Part shown: positions 23,424 to 34,785 of the stretch, in pieces
How the letters are laid out: each line of letters starts with the position of its first letter
Numbering within the stretch: position 1 is the stretch's first letter
Origin: Heterodera schachtii
Lineage: Eukaryota > Nematoda > Chromadorea > Rhabditida > Heteroderidae
Length of the DNA stretch: 64,000 nt
Direction of reading: 5' to 3'
Assembly: GCA_023374025.1 (NCBI GenBank)
Contig: SIJG01000008.1
Location: 1,232,215-1,296,214, forward strand
Position numbers and translations under genes: made by a program
The notes under the pieces: model-generated
What the model was told of the DNA's origin: nothing
What the model saw: only the letters and a program-made list of their open reading frames with translations
Database searches by the model: none

Positions 23424-26400
23424 TTAATTTCTTTCTGACCATAAAAGATTTGCTTGTGCCCTCGGCACGTCGTCCAAACTTTCCCGGAGCAAATAAATCT
23501 GAAAATTGTTTAAATTATTTAAAATTTTCTCCTTTAATTTGGACTTGGAGCCAATTACATAATTAATTAATCGTTGAGTTTAAAAGTATAAAACTTTCAG
23601 CCGATGCCCATTGATAGGACATTGGTTGACCCAACTCGAATTTTCTTGTGCCGAAACATTTCAAATAACAAAATTTATTTTTCGAAACGCCGTGCCACGC
23701 CAATTTCGTGAAGTTTCATTTGTCTTTTTTACTTTTTTGCTCAAATTGGTTATAAAAGTTAATCAAATTTATTTAAAATAAAATTAGGCACCTTAATTCC
23801 CATCAGATAGTCAAACAAATATTTGTCCCAGTCGACTTTACGAACATCGAAACAATAAAGCTAAAAGTGATGTGTTTAATGAGTGAGGGGAAAAGCATCA
23901 GGAAGCCGTTAATTCCGTAATTAGACGGAAATCCAAATTGAATTCCGCCGGTATCCCAATGGTTTTAGAAACGGAATTCCGTCCAAATCTATCGGAAATG
24001 GCGCATCCCTTAATTGTGAGCATTTGGCTACCACCTTTTTGTCCTCTTCGCTTAACCGTTCCCACATTTTGAGCGCATTTTGCGACTCGAAAACCCATCC
24101 GCGTGAAGTGAAATAGTGCAAAACTTCCATCATTCGCCAAATTTTTGAGTAAATTCGTACAAATCTAAAATTTACTTTTTTAAATAAATAAAAATATAAT
24201 AATTAATTTTTATTATTCACTCTTTTTGCTTACTTTGCTTTCTTCCCCAACAGCCGATAAGCGCCGTCCAATGCATAAGCAACGCTCAAATGCTTAGCGT
24301 AAAAGTTGGCCAAGAAAAGGTTATGGTTGGCATGGAAACTGTGTGGATGGGATACGGTAGCACTCGTCGAACGGAAAAGCAATGAAAAACTGTTCACAGT
24401 AAACGACAATTCTGAAATGAGAAAAAACTAATAGTGTAATTAATTATAGGGCAGGGAACAGCAGAGATTAACCCTCCCCCCCCCCCCTCCATTTTTAATC
24501 CCCGCCATTTTTGGAGGTTTATTAGCCAATTTATGAAAGTGTCGTGAGAAATTGAAACTTTTAATGCTTCGCGGGAAAAAATAAAGGCTTAAAGTGAAAT
24601 GACACAGCAAAAATGGGAAAACAATTGATCAATCGATATAATTTTTTTAAATTTCAGTTAAAATTTATGTCATCGAATTGAATAATTTTACCTTTCCCAT
24701 GTCAGCGGGTTCAATTGTCCGGAAGTGCAATGGAACACGGGAATTTCTTTGCATTGGCTGGAAGAATTTGGAATATACAAAATATTTTTTGTAATTTTAA
24801 GTATTTGTAATTTATTATTTGCCTGCCCGGACATTTGCGCCTTGGACATATGTGTCCCATTTTTAAGGCCCTTTTCGGACATTTTCGCCCCGACATCTGT
24901 GCATCGATCTTTCAAAATTATATTTTTTAATTTGTTGCAAATTTAAAAATTTTTCAGTCCCAATTATGTAGAAATAAATAAAATTCTATTTCTAGGTATC
25001 TGTTGCTTCTTCTGATTTTTTTGCGAACTCCATCTGCTGCTATAAATAAAAAATTAACGCGAGAATTGAGCGAAAAAGGGAAGAAAAAAATATTGAGATA
25101 ATGATCAAGCCGATAAAGGAATTGATTATGCTTTATGAGATGAATAAAAACGAAATGATGAGACGAACTGCGCCATTTAAATGCCATTCAATTTCGAATA
25201 GCCGATATTGGATAAAAGATTTTAGCTAGGAATGTACAGCTCTATTGCCTTGATCAAGCCAACTGTTTCCATAAAAAATGATTTAATTCTATAAAAATGG
25301 AACGATTGGAAATAATAAAATATAAGGACCGATAAAATAGTAAAAGAAACTTAGGTATGATCAGAATACAAAACATATAAATTTAAAATGAGTGAGGCGC
25401 AAGTAATTTAGTTTCTTAAGGGGCGCAAATGTCCGAAAATTGCCCTTAAGGAATGGGACATTAATGTCCGGGCTGCAAATGTCGGGGCGCAAATGTTCGA
25501 TTTTCAGTGGGGCGCAAATGTCCGAGGCGCAGCTTTTCTTTATTTCGAGTTGATTATTAATTGTAATTTAGTGTATTTTCGAATTTATCATTTATTATTG
25601 TGCGACCCCATCTGTGAGCGACACGCGGCTGCCACGATGAGCATATTGGCAACGATGTCGACGGGGATAATATCCGCAACGGATTTCATATCACCACACA
25701 TATCTGTCAGCAGTCCTAAAGTGGTAAAATAGAATATATAAATAAATTTATATAGTCTCGTAATTTGTTGGAAATATTTTCCAATTAAAGCGGTTGGGGA
25801 GGGGGGGGGGAACCGATCTCTCGTTTTTTTAAATATTCAAATTTTGATTGCAAAACAACAAACAAATGCTGACTGACCCTTCCCAACACTGGCAAATATG
25901 CCCGTGGGCCCATTCAAATTGTCGATCCATCCCGGCAATGGTTCTTGCCAAATTGCACCAATGCTGAAAAATAATTGTGTATTCAGATCAATCGGCTGAT
26001 TGTGAGTAAGAAAATCTCCGGTAGGAAGGCCAAAGAGTCGATACTTTAAGAAATTATTTTTGTGCAAATCAAATTTCGCGAATTTTTTCCCTGGCGGCGT
26101 CTATCGGCATCGCCGCACCTCTCCTTCCCAAAAAGTTTTTTGAAAAACGCGCACCGCAAAAAATGGGTGTGATTCACTAGAATCTTTAAAATTTTATCAA
26201 AGAAGATGCATTTTTTTAATATGTATAAATACAATTTTTTTCAATTTATTATTCTATTGAAATTTAGTGCGCAAAATTTGACTTAGAATTTTTTCAAGAA
26301 AAATTAGAAATTCATTATAAGATGTTTCGAATTTTCTTGGAGTTTTCTTATAAAAAACTTTCTAATGATTTTTTTCTTCAAAAATTTTTAAGTTAAATTT

Positions 26401-27732
26401 TTTTAAAAGAATTTCTCGGGGAGGGGGGGGGGGGGGGGAACGAGCTGCTCCCTGAAATTTATGTGTGTTTTTTTAATAAAATATATGAAATTTTAAAAAT
26501 TTTTGGAAATTGTTTTCCGCGCCTTGCCGTCAAACTTTGGCCATTTGCGCAGCCCTCTATTAAAACAAAATTGCGAATCGTTCTCACATTGATGGACGCG
26601 CAATGATTACTGGCAGATCCTTCGCGCTTTTGCTCAACTGATTTTCGGCCATTGCCTTCGCAAAAGTGTAAGTGTTCGGTCGGTCCTTCAAAATTAAAAA
26701 TTAAATCCCCTGAAATTTTTGAAATTTAAACATAATACATAAATTAAATTAATAATTAGAATATTAAATCCGTTGCCTCCAACAATTTGTCCTCAATTGC
26801 CTCCACCATTTCGTCGCTCATCCATTCCATCGTTCCCACCAATTTGCTCACTTCCACTTTTTGCTCGTAAATGCGCTCTTCCGTTTTGGCCAAATTGCAA
26901 TTTGCATAAGCACTGGAAGCGTGGACAAAGGCCTAACACAAAAAAAGGAGTTCACTTTGATTGAATATTCCCATAAATTACTGACCTTCAGCTGTGGCAT
27001 TTGTTGGCACAGCTCAACAAGTCGTTGAGTGCCAATTACATTCCTAAATCATTTAATTTAATTTATTTCCAAAACTTCAACGGAATTTTGTTGTTTTCAA
27101 TTTTTATTAGCAATATCATCTTCCCCCCCCCCCCTCCATCTTAATTTGCTTTTACATTTGAATGGCAACTTTAAGGGCCTCGTCAAATTTGACGGTAGCG
27201 GCGCAATGGAACACAAACTTAAATTAATGAGAAAAAAATTAGTGCTAATTAACTTAATAAGTTTATAAAAATTAAATATTAAAAACTTAATGGGTTAGCG
27301 TATTACCGTAACTTGGTTGATCAGCGCAGTACGGTCCTGCTCATTAATGCCAATCCCTTCCATTTTCAGGTCACCACTGATTGGTACCAATTTATTTAAG
27401 CGTGTTTCATCAACACATCGAATTCGGTTGAATAATGGGCTCTTAATTGTTTTAGTTTAAAAAACTCCTTTAAATTATTTAAATGCCTCAAGCAAATTAT
27501 CGAGCCGCTCTTTAATTGTTTGGTTGTTTAACGGACGGATGAGCAGAAAAATTTTATCAATTTTTGGCTGCGTGAATAACAAATTTTCAAGCAGCACTTT
27601 ACCCAAAAAGCCAGTGGCACCTGTGATCAGCAAACTGAAGGGAAGAATAATTAAATGTAATTAGGGGATTCATTACCAACTGCCCTCAAACAGAGGCGAC
27701 ACTTTTAATTGATCAATGTTAGATAAATTCAT
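23424..27732 (-). CDS. fatty acyl-CoA reductase (FAR, alcohol-forming)
   Basis: Reduces fatty acyl-CoA to fatty alcohol with NADPH, for wax and ether-lipid synthesis, usually at peroxisome or ER. The start at 27732 ([17 protein letters not shown]) splices into the Rossmann motif [16 protein letters not shown] near 27630. Then follow [33 protein letters not shown] (near 27420), [20 protein letters not shown] (near 27190), [16 protein letters not shown] and [12 protein letters not shown] (near 26925). The active-site region is [15 protein letters not shown] (Tyr and Lys of YxxxK) with [10 protein letters not shown] (near 26610). Next are [20 protein letters not shown] (near 25960), [14 protein letters not shown] (near 25650) and [15 protein letters not shown] (near 24720). 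The C-terminal FAR_C domain includes [14 protein letters not shown] (near 24060), [18 protein letters not shown] and [18 protein letters not shown]. The stop is at 23424. The set of motifs is complete and no internal stop was needed. Introns hold dispersed repeats. Confidence 0.9.
24815..25535. repeat. inverted GCGCAAATGTCC repeats in a FAR intron
   Basis: At 24825-24905 the plus strand reads CCCGGACATTTGCGCC, TTGGACATATG, CGGACATTTTCGCC. At 25385-25530 it reads the complement: GGCGCAAATGTCCG four to five times. The two clusters are inverted relative to each other about 500 bases apart, like long subterminal repeats of an element, but no clear target duplication was found. A related GCGCC/TTTGCGC-rich stretch is at 41140-41235. 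Confidence 0.6.
26060..26180 (+). repeat. dispersed hairpin-core repeat copy in FAR intron
   Basis: Contains the diverged core TGGCGGCGTC-TATC-GGCATCGCCGC, followed by the family trailer (CCCAAAAAGTTTTTTGAAAAA, then GCGCACCGCAAAAAA). Same orientation as the other copies in the window. It sits within the FAR gene between the exons at 25960 and 26610. Confidence 0.65.
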
Positions 27733-29210
27733 ATTTGACAATATGTAGTAATAATTAAGCTTAAATAATGGTAAAAATTAAAAAATGCATAAAGCAGCAG
27801 AGATTCACATTTCACAAAAGTCATTAATTGAAAAGGCGAGCTTTTTCTTTTGTTGAAATGAATGGCGTGTTTCTTTCTATACGCTGTCGACAGTGATAGC
27901 AAAATATTAATTAATTAATTAATCACTTTCATAAAAAAGAGGAATCAAAAAGAAAGCAATTCAAAAAGCACCATTGTCTGTTGGAGGTAATTAAAATAAA
28001 CACTTTTTTATTTCCCGACAAATGAGGGGGGGGTAAATTTTTGGGAAAGGAAAATTGGTGATAAAGGTCAATCAATAAATGATAAATCAATGAGCAAAAT
28101 AAAAGCGAATTACCTAATTAAGAAACTTTTGGCTAATTAGGCTTATTTTAAATTGAACAAAAGGGAATCCTAATTGAATGAAAATATAATCGTTAATAAA
28201 AGAGCATAAATACATAAAAGAATAGGAAAATCATTCATTCCGTCGCTTTTGGTGCAGTGGGCGGCTCCTTATCAATGGGCAGCAAAGGGAAGGAGGGGAC
28301 AGAGACAGACCATCGCCGGCGGGGGATGGGCGCATGGCGCGGAAAAGTGGTCCCATATCGACCGCGAAATGTTTGTATTGATAAAATGATAATTGATATT
28401 AGTGATATTAATGATAATTGACAATGATAATGATAATGGACAGCAAATGCGGACGGATGACAATGTGCAGGTGGTGGTGAAATATTGTGTACAAAGTGCG
28501 GGGTTTATAAGTAATTTGGCGATTGAAAGGTGAAAAACAAAAAACGGAGGGGGCGAAAGAAAGCGAAATATTTACAAAAACAGAAAAAGCGAAACACAAA
28601 GAAAAGTTAATTAAGGTTGCCTAATTATCAATTTTTACTGTATTGCAATGCATTATTAATTATGATTGGAAAGGGTGACACTTTAATAGAAACACAACAA
28701 CGGTAATTATGTCTGATTAATTTGTCACGGTAAAAATTGCAATGTCACCAGAGCCATTTCAAACTTCAAAAAATGGAATACAAATGTGAACTTAAAAACG
28801 ATTAAATCTTCTTAATTTTCAATTTTTGAGAATTTTTCTATGGATTTTTGCTTTTTTCTAATTTCGGTTCTTCAATTTTTACAAATTGTGCCGATGGTTT
28901 TTTTTTTTTTTTGCTTGGTCACTTCATAAATTGAATTTTATTTTACTTATTTTTCTAAAAATGGAAGAGTGAGAGATACGCCGCCAGGAAAAAAATGGAA
29001 ATTTTTGCCAGTTTTATTAACGGGTGAAAATTATGCTTTAAATTAAAAACGAAATTATTAAATGCTTTTGCGCCGTGAAAAGACAAAGACCAGCAGCAGA
29101 TAGATGATACAGTTATTCCGTGAAAAATTTACACTGGATAAAATTGAATATTTACGAATTACATATTGTTTTCATAGAGAAATTTGTCTTTTTTGGGAAA
29201 TTTTTGGTAA
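27733..29210. other. intergenic, no gene seen
   Basis: Upstream of the reductase. Around 28240-28350 there is a GC-richer block, and around 28380-28440 TGATAAT-type repeats. No frame, RNA gene or element end was convincing. Confidence 0.35.
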
Positions 29211-29214
29211 GAAA

Positions 29215-30058
29215 CAGAGCAAAATTTTCAAAAATTTCCCCGGCGGCGCCTATCGGCACCGCCGGCCCAATCTCAATTCCTGAAACTTTTTGAACAAAGT
29301 CAACTACCAATATTGTGCGAAAACAAATAAAAAGTCAAGTTTCAAGGATGACCCCATTTAAATAAAAAACTCATTAAATTTCTTTAAAACTCGCTCGAAA
29401 TTAGGTTATTTTGGGCAAAAGCAGTTAACAAATCCCAAAAAATTTTCAAACATTGTTCACTATAACCCTTATTAATCGGAATCGATTTTGAAGCAAAATT
29501 ATGAGAAATATGCAAATTATGGGCGCTCCGAGCGTGCCAATGGTAGTGCTGTTCGAGACCGAAAATTTTCCGAGGCTCGAGACCGAGACTTGACCCCGAG
29601 ACCGATTTTTTATGTTTCTCATTTTTGGCTCATTTTACGAACAAAATCTGTTAACAAATTGCAATCAAATTTTAGATTTTTCCCCCCGGCGGCGCCTACC
29701 GGCACCGCCGGACTACAAAATTTATTATTTTATAAAAATGGCAAATTCGCAAAATTTGGCCATTTTTGTACAAAATCAGTGCACAAATTGCACTCAAATT
29801 TTTAAAAATTCGCCGTCCCTGCTGGACACCCTGTTCCCAAAATTTTTTGGAAAATTTTACCACAAAAAAGACAGTGTAAAAACAAAAAATTCGCCGACAG
29901 GGAAAAATTTAACTAAAAAAATTCACGGTCACGGTCACGAAAACCGTGAATTTCACGGGTTTTTTGGATCACGGTCACGGTCACGATTCACGGGGTCAAT
30001 TCACGGTCACGGTCACGGTCACGGTTCACGGGTTTTTTCAGTCACAGCGCATCTCTAG
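29215..30058 (+). repeat. cluster of hairpin-core repeats and TCACGG repeats
   Basis: Two good copies of the GC-rich hairpin core occur at about 29243-29268 and 29686-29711, plus a degenerate one near 29810. TGTTAACAAATTGCAATC precedes the second. Between them lie GAGACCGA-type repeats (29556-29605). At 29925-30040 there are many ACGGTCACGGTCACG units with inverted partners (ACCGTGAATTTCACGGG). Near 30057 CGCATCTCTA resembles a hAT-like end. Probably two or three overlapping decayed elements. Gly/His-rich frames through it are artefacts. Confidence 0.65.
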
Positions 30059-30059
30059 G

Positions 30060-31034
30060 TGCTAAGTCATTTCCTAAAAACTGTCACAAATTCATATTAT
30101 TTTAGCATTCGAATCTCCATCAAAGAGAATCAACAGCACATTTTATACTTTACGACGGTCATTACGAATTAAACTAATAAGAAAAACATTAAAGAAAAAT
30201 AAATTAATTTATTATATTTTATGATAAGCTACGTATTACAACCAAATTTCGCTTAAGTTGCAAAGAAATATTGTGCACTTCACTTTTTGATGACTCATGC
30301 TTGATAGCCCCAGAAATGGTTTTGCAACTTTAAAAAGGATTTCTATTTTTTAAATGTAAGTTTGTTTTTAGAATTTGTTATGCTTGTCAGTTCATATTTT
30401 GGAGTGTTTAGGAGACGACCATCACCCACTTGAAGAATTCATGTATTTATGAATCTACCGATTAATATTTTAATTTTCATAAATTATCCCAAATATCCAT
30501 GGTGAATCATCAGCAGCGGATATGAAGGTGGTGGTGGTGGTGGTGCATCATCGTTTTTCGTTTTCTTCGCCCGCCGTTTATTTGCTGCGCCCACCCAATG
30601 AATGCTTTTTCAGCTGAATCAATGACACTTTTAAGCAGCCCATTTTCCGCTCGCTATTCTCTCATACATTAGTGATTTTAAAAGCAATTTTTCCCAAAAA
30701 TTTAATATAATTTATAAAAAGCTGAAAACCCAAAATGAAAACATTCAAATTGCAAATAAATAATTATTTTGACATTTTATAAGGAAAAATTTTCACTGAC
30801 TTATTCCGTAATTTGCTGATCAAAAGTAGTGAACAAATTGGGTCAATTGACAATAATGCTTAAGTGTTTTTCAATGGATCCTAAGCTTCTTAACAAATTC
30901 TTACTTTTCAAAATTATCATATAAATTTTATTTTATTGTTACATTTACATTGTTTTTTTTTTGTATTAAGTCGTGGCATTTTCATGTCCACCCCCTCCCC
31001 CTTCTCGTCATTCCATTTGAAATATGCCGTAAAC
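30060..31034. other. intergenic, no gene seen
   Basis: AT-rich sequence with a short GGTGGT run near 30528-30545. No coding segment or RNA gene recognised. Confidence 0.35.
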
Positions 31035-31084
31035 ATGGCGAGAGCGGGGGAGAGAAGAGGCGAGAGAGGGCTGGAGAGAGAAAT

Positions 31085-31115
<31 letters not shown>

Positions 31116-31792
31116 AGAGAGAGGAGGGGAGAGAGGGAGGGAGGTAAAGAGAGAGAGGGGGAGAGAGAGAGGAGGGAGAGGGGGGGGGGAGAGAGAAGAG
31201 AGAGAGGGGAGAGAGAGGGGGTTGGGCGAAGAAGAGGATGAGAGAGAAGAGCGGAGAGAGCGGGGTTGGGCTGAGAGAGAGGGAGGGAGAAGAGGGAGAG
31301 AGAGAGGCGAGAGGAGAGGAAAGAGAGAGAGAGGGGGAGAGAGAGGAGGGAGGGGAGGGGGGGGAGAGAGAGAGAGAGAGAGGGGAGAGAGGAGAGAGAG
31401 AGAGAGAGGGGAGGGGGGGGGGAGGGAGGAGAGGGGGGAGAGGAGAGGAGGAGAAGGGAGGGAGGAGAGGGGGGAGAGGAGGAGAGGGGAGAGGAGAGAG
31501 AGAGAGAGGGAGGGAGGAGGGAGAGGAAGGAGAGAGGGAGAGAGAGAGAGAGGAGGGGAGAGGGGGGGGGAGAGAGAGGGGAGAGGGGAGAGAGAGAGGG
31601 GGAGAGAGAGAGGGGAGAGGGGGGGAGAGAGAGGGGGAGAGAGAGAGGAGGGGAGAGGGGGGGGAGAGAGAGAGGAGGGAGAGAGGGATGGAGAGAGAAA
31701 GAAAGAGAGAGAGAGGGGGAGAGAGGGGGGGGGGGTGGGGCGGAGAGAGAGGGATGAGAAAGAAAGAGAGGAGAGAGGGGGAGAGAGAGTCC
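31035..31792. repeat. very long (GA)n polypurine microsatellite
   Basis: About 750 bases of almost pure purine on the plus strand (GAGAGAGG, GGGGAGAG, GGAGGGAG units). All three frames on both strands are open because of composition, giving long artificial Ser/Pro/Leu or Arg/Glu/Gly frames. Such polypurine-polypyrimidine tracts can form triplex DNA; no gene is inferred. Confidence 0.97.
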
Positions 31793-31999
31793 GCTGTTTT
31801 GAATAAACAATAAACAAAAAATAGATTAAAAACAAAAACATAGCGTCTATATTTGCTATGAGTGTTATGCACTCATTTTACCCATTTTTGTTTCTCTTCT
31901 TAACTATAATTTTTCTCCAACAAAAGTGGATAATGGGCGCCGAGAAATTGAGGTAATTAATTAGTGATGCATAATAATATTCAATATTACTCTTATTTA

Positions 32000-32546
32000 T
32001 AGGGCTGCAAAAATATGGATATAAAATCTCAAAATATGGACATAAAATTGCAAAAATATGGACATAAATTTTTCCAAAGTGGGTATAATTTCTCAAAATT
32101 TCTTGAAATTCACTAAATGTAAAATAAAACTTTCATAAATGGTTAAATATGGCATTAAAAATCATTTTAGAAGATAAAACACATGATAAAGCACTCATTT
32201 TAACGAAAAATCAACCTGAATAACGAATTTTTCGCTTTTTTGTTTATTTTTGATTAACCATTTTTCATGAAAATTTTGCTAAAAAATTATTTTTTGGAAA
32301 TTTTCAATTTTCTGGTCTTTAGAGGCTCAAACGGCCAATTAGCTGATGGGGGCCGTTCTAATAGGGGTTTTTGGAAAAAAGCCCAAAATATGGACAAAAA
32401 TGCCAAAATATGGATAAATATGGAAATATGGATATTGAAATCCATCCTAGAAGCTTCAAACCAAGCTAAAAACATGTTTTTCGTGCGTTTAGGACCACCA
32501 CAGTCCAGAATAAAAATACGGATTTCCATATAATTTCACAGAACTA
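32000..32546. mobile_element. hAT-like MITE with AATATGGA repeats
   Basis: The left end is TAGGGCTGCAAAAATATGGA and the right end complement is TAGTTCTGTGAAATTATATGG. Flanks CTTATTTA and CTTATTTT are a 7-of-8 target duplication. Left (32007-32080) and right (32384-32430) subterminal parts carry AATATGGACATAAA and CAAAATATGGA units. No coding capacity. It ends about 55 bases before the first recognisable PEBP exon. Confidence 0.65.
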
Positions 32547-32601
32547 CTTATTTTAATTTTGAATAAATCAATTTATTTTATATTTTCCATGACCGCTTAA
32601 G

Positions 32602-33816
32602 TGTTTCAAAGGCCTTCGCGGCCGATAACATTGTGCCGGACGTTGTGTCCCAAGCGCCGGAAAAGCTCGTGACCGTGGAATACGATGGCGGAGTGTACGC
32701 GGAGCTCGGCAACGAATTGGCACCCAAAAAGTTGGCCAAGGCGCCGAACCTTTCGTGGGACGCGGAGGAGTGCAAAAAGTACACAGTGGCCATGGTCGAC
32801 CCGGACGCGCCTTCGCGGGAGCACCCGAAAAATCGGTGGCATTTTATTAGGGGCACATCAAAGGCAGGAGCCGACACCTCTCACCGAATTTCCCCCCCCC
32901 CCCCCCCCTCCATCCATGCACCAAAATCCAAACTGATTGGCTTTCTCTAGATTAGTTTAATTTATTAGGAATGAGTAAGCGGACGGTTAAAATGCTGAAA
33001 ACGGGGGCAGGGGTGGCCTGCTGGTAATAATAGCATTAGTTTGGGCGATAAGCCGATCGCTGGCACCGGAGGTCGTGGGTTCGATTCCCTCCCAGGTCTA
33101 TCATTTTTCAAACCTTTATTAAATTGAAATTCATATTATGCCAAATAAATTTTATTAGAAATGATTTTTTTTTGTTTTGGTGACTAAAAGATTAGTTAAT
33201 GACAATGTCCTGGATTCAACGAAATTATTATATTAAATTAAAAATAAAATAAATTATTTTTGATTTGAGAGAGTGGCTCCATTGGTTGGTTGTCAATGTG
33301 CCGGGCACTGATGTCGCGCAGGGAGAGCAACTCATCGATTATATGGGGCCGGCACCGCCCAAAGGGACGGGTTGGCACAAACAATGAATAATGAGTGCCA
33401 TAATTTAAATTGTTTGTCTATTGAAAAATAAAAACGAATTTTGAGGCCTCCACCGCTATGTGTTCCTTGTCTATGCGCAGAAAGAGGGGGCGGTGGTTAA
33501 TGCCATTAAAAAGCCAGGTAATCAATCAGTGTTGGGAGACTGAAAAATGCTTTTGAACCCTATCCATGGAATTTAAAGGGTGGAGGGGCAAGGTCAATTT
33601 GTTAAACGGTTTCCTAATTAATATTTGGCTTAACCGGGGCATAATTGCCCCTAGTCTTGGGCCTTGTCCACCCCAATCACAACACAAATCGCGAATTAAC
33701 AATTTATGCCACATTTTCCAGGGCGTTCGCACTTCAACATCAGAGAATTTGCCAAGGAAATTTACGTCGGGCCGCCTCTGGCAGGGAATTTCTTCAACGC
33801 GAAATACCACGGCTGA
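32602..33816 (+). CDS. phosphatidylethanolamine-binding protein (PEBP)
   Basis: Small lipid-binding/kinase-inhibitor family protein. Exons: 32602-32835 (VSKAFAADNIVPDVV, VEYDGGVYAELGNEL, YTVAMVDPDAPSREHPKNR), 33270-33370 (EWLHWLVVNVPGTDV, YMGPAPPKGTG), 33446-33517 (LHRYVFLVYAQ) and 33722-33816 (FNIREFAKEIYVGPPLAGNFF, stop). Phases agree at each join. The DPDAPS and GPxPPxGTGxHRYVF family motifs are intact, with Asp and His of the ligand site. The PEBP domain is shorter than usual between IKKPG and FNIREFA, lacking about ten residues of the loop. No start Met is in frame: the first exon seems to begin at a splice acceptor at 32601, so a first exon (possibly a signal peptide) lies upstream or was lost to the MITE inserted there. 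The second intron junction follows a tRNA-like repeat. Confidence 0.85.
33005..33100 (+). repeat. tRNA-like (SINE-head) sequence in PEBP intron
   Basis: Has a perfect pol III B box (GGTTCGATTCC at 33079) about 66 bases after an A-box-like TGGCCTGCTGG. Acceptor ends do not pair, so it is not a functional tRNA. Most likely a tRNA-derived SINE head or pseudo-tRNA. Confidence 0.5.
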
Positions 33817-34785
33817 ATCAGACCCAATTTTGAGTGGGAATGTTTCCTGTTGCAGAATTATATTTATTTTCTTTTTGAGCATACTGTAAATTATTTCATG
33901 AATTATATTTAGGGTTGGGATTTTCGGGGCGAAAATGGCTGATATGGACAAAAATAATCACGAAAATGCCACAAAAAAAGTTTTTTCAATGGAAAATAAA
34001 TTAAATTGGTACTTATTCACTCATATCTGATGGGAAAGAATGAATTTGATCTTTTTCAGCTTTTTTATGTTTTATGGTGGTTTTTTTTTAATATTTTTTT
34101 CCTTTTTGGGGGAGGCATTACTTTTTTATAAATTTTTTTTTATTTTCTATAGAAATAATTGAGATGGGTTAAAATAAGTGACTTCTTTATTCCTTTTTTG
34201 CAAATTTTTGAATCAAACCTAAATCAAGAAACAAAAAATTTGTTGACATCTTCCATTAATTTTAAGTGTTATCAAATTAAGCAAAGAATAAGGCACTGAT
34301 ACTTTCGTAAATATTATATTTATTTTCTTATTTAATTATCTCTAAAAAACATCTGATTTAACTTATATTAAGTGAATTGGAAGCTTTGAACTCTGATTAA
34401 GATGATCGAACATAAAGACACTTGTTTTTCATTTGAATTTGTTGGCATTTTGTTTTTTACGCCAATTATTTTTTGGCATTTTTTTCTTTTTTACCGTCCA
34501 TAGTGGTTTCTTAAATTTGTTGAATTCCCAGAAGAAAAAAAAGTTTCCTTGAATTATTCGTAATAATTTTTTCCGAATTTGGCTAGGAAAATAAAAATTT
34601 TGATACTTTTTCTTGATTTTTTTAATTAAAAAAAGGAAAATTCGCGACAAAGTTTTGTCCCGGCGACATTTTGTCCTGCTCGCCTTTCTTTATGGCTTGT
34701 GAGCAAACAATACAAATCTATACAAATTTATTAAAAATTAAACATTGTGAGTTCAGAATACGCCAAATATGTACATAAAAAGCAT
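33817..34785. other. intergenic, no gene seen
   Basis: AT- and poly-T-rich region between the convergent PEBP and TMEM86-type genes. No coding or RNA feature recognised. Confidence 0.4.

Noticed and set aside
29612..30058. Frame ending in Gly/His repeats
   Set aside because: Translation of ACGGTC tandem DNA repeats in a decayed element; no start context or homologous domain.
30917..31872. Reading frames of about 190-300 residues rich in Ser/Pro/Leu or Arg/Glu/Gly on both strands
   Set aside because: They are produced by the polypurine microsatellite; all frames are open because of composition, with no domain or conserved pattern.
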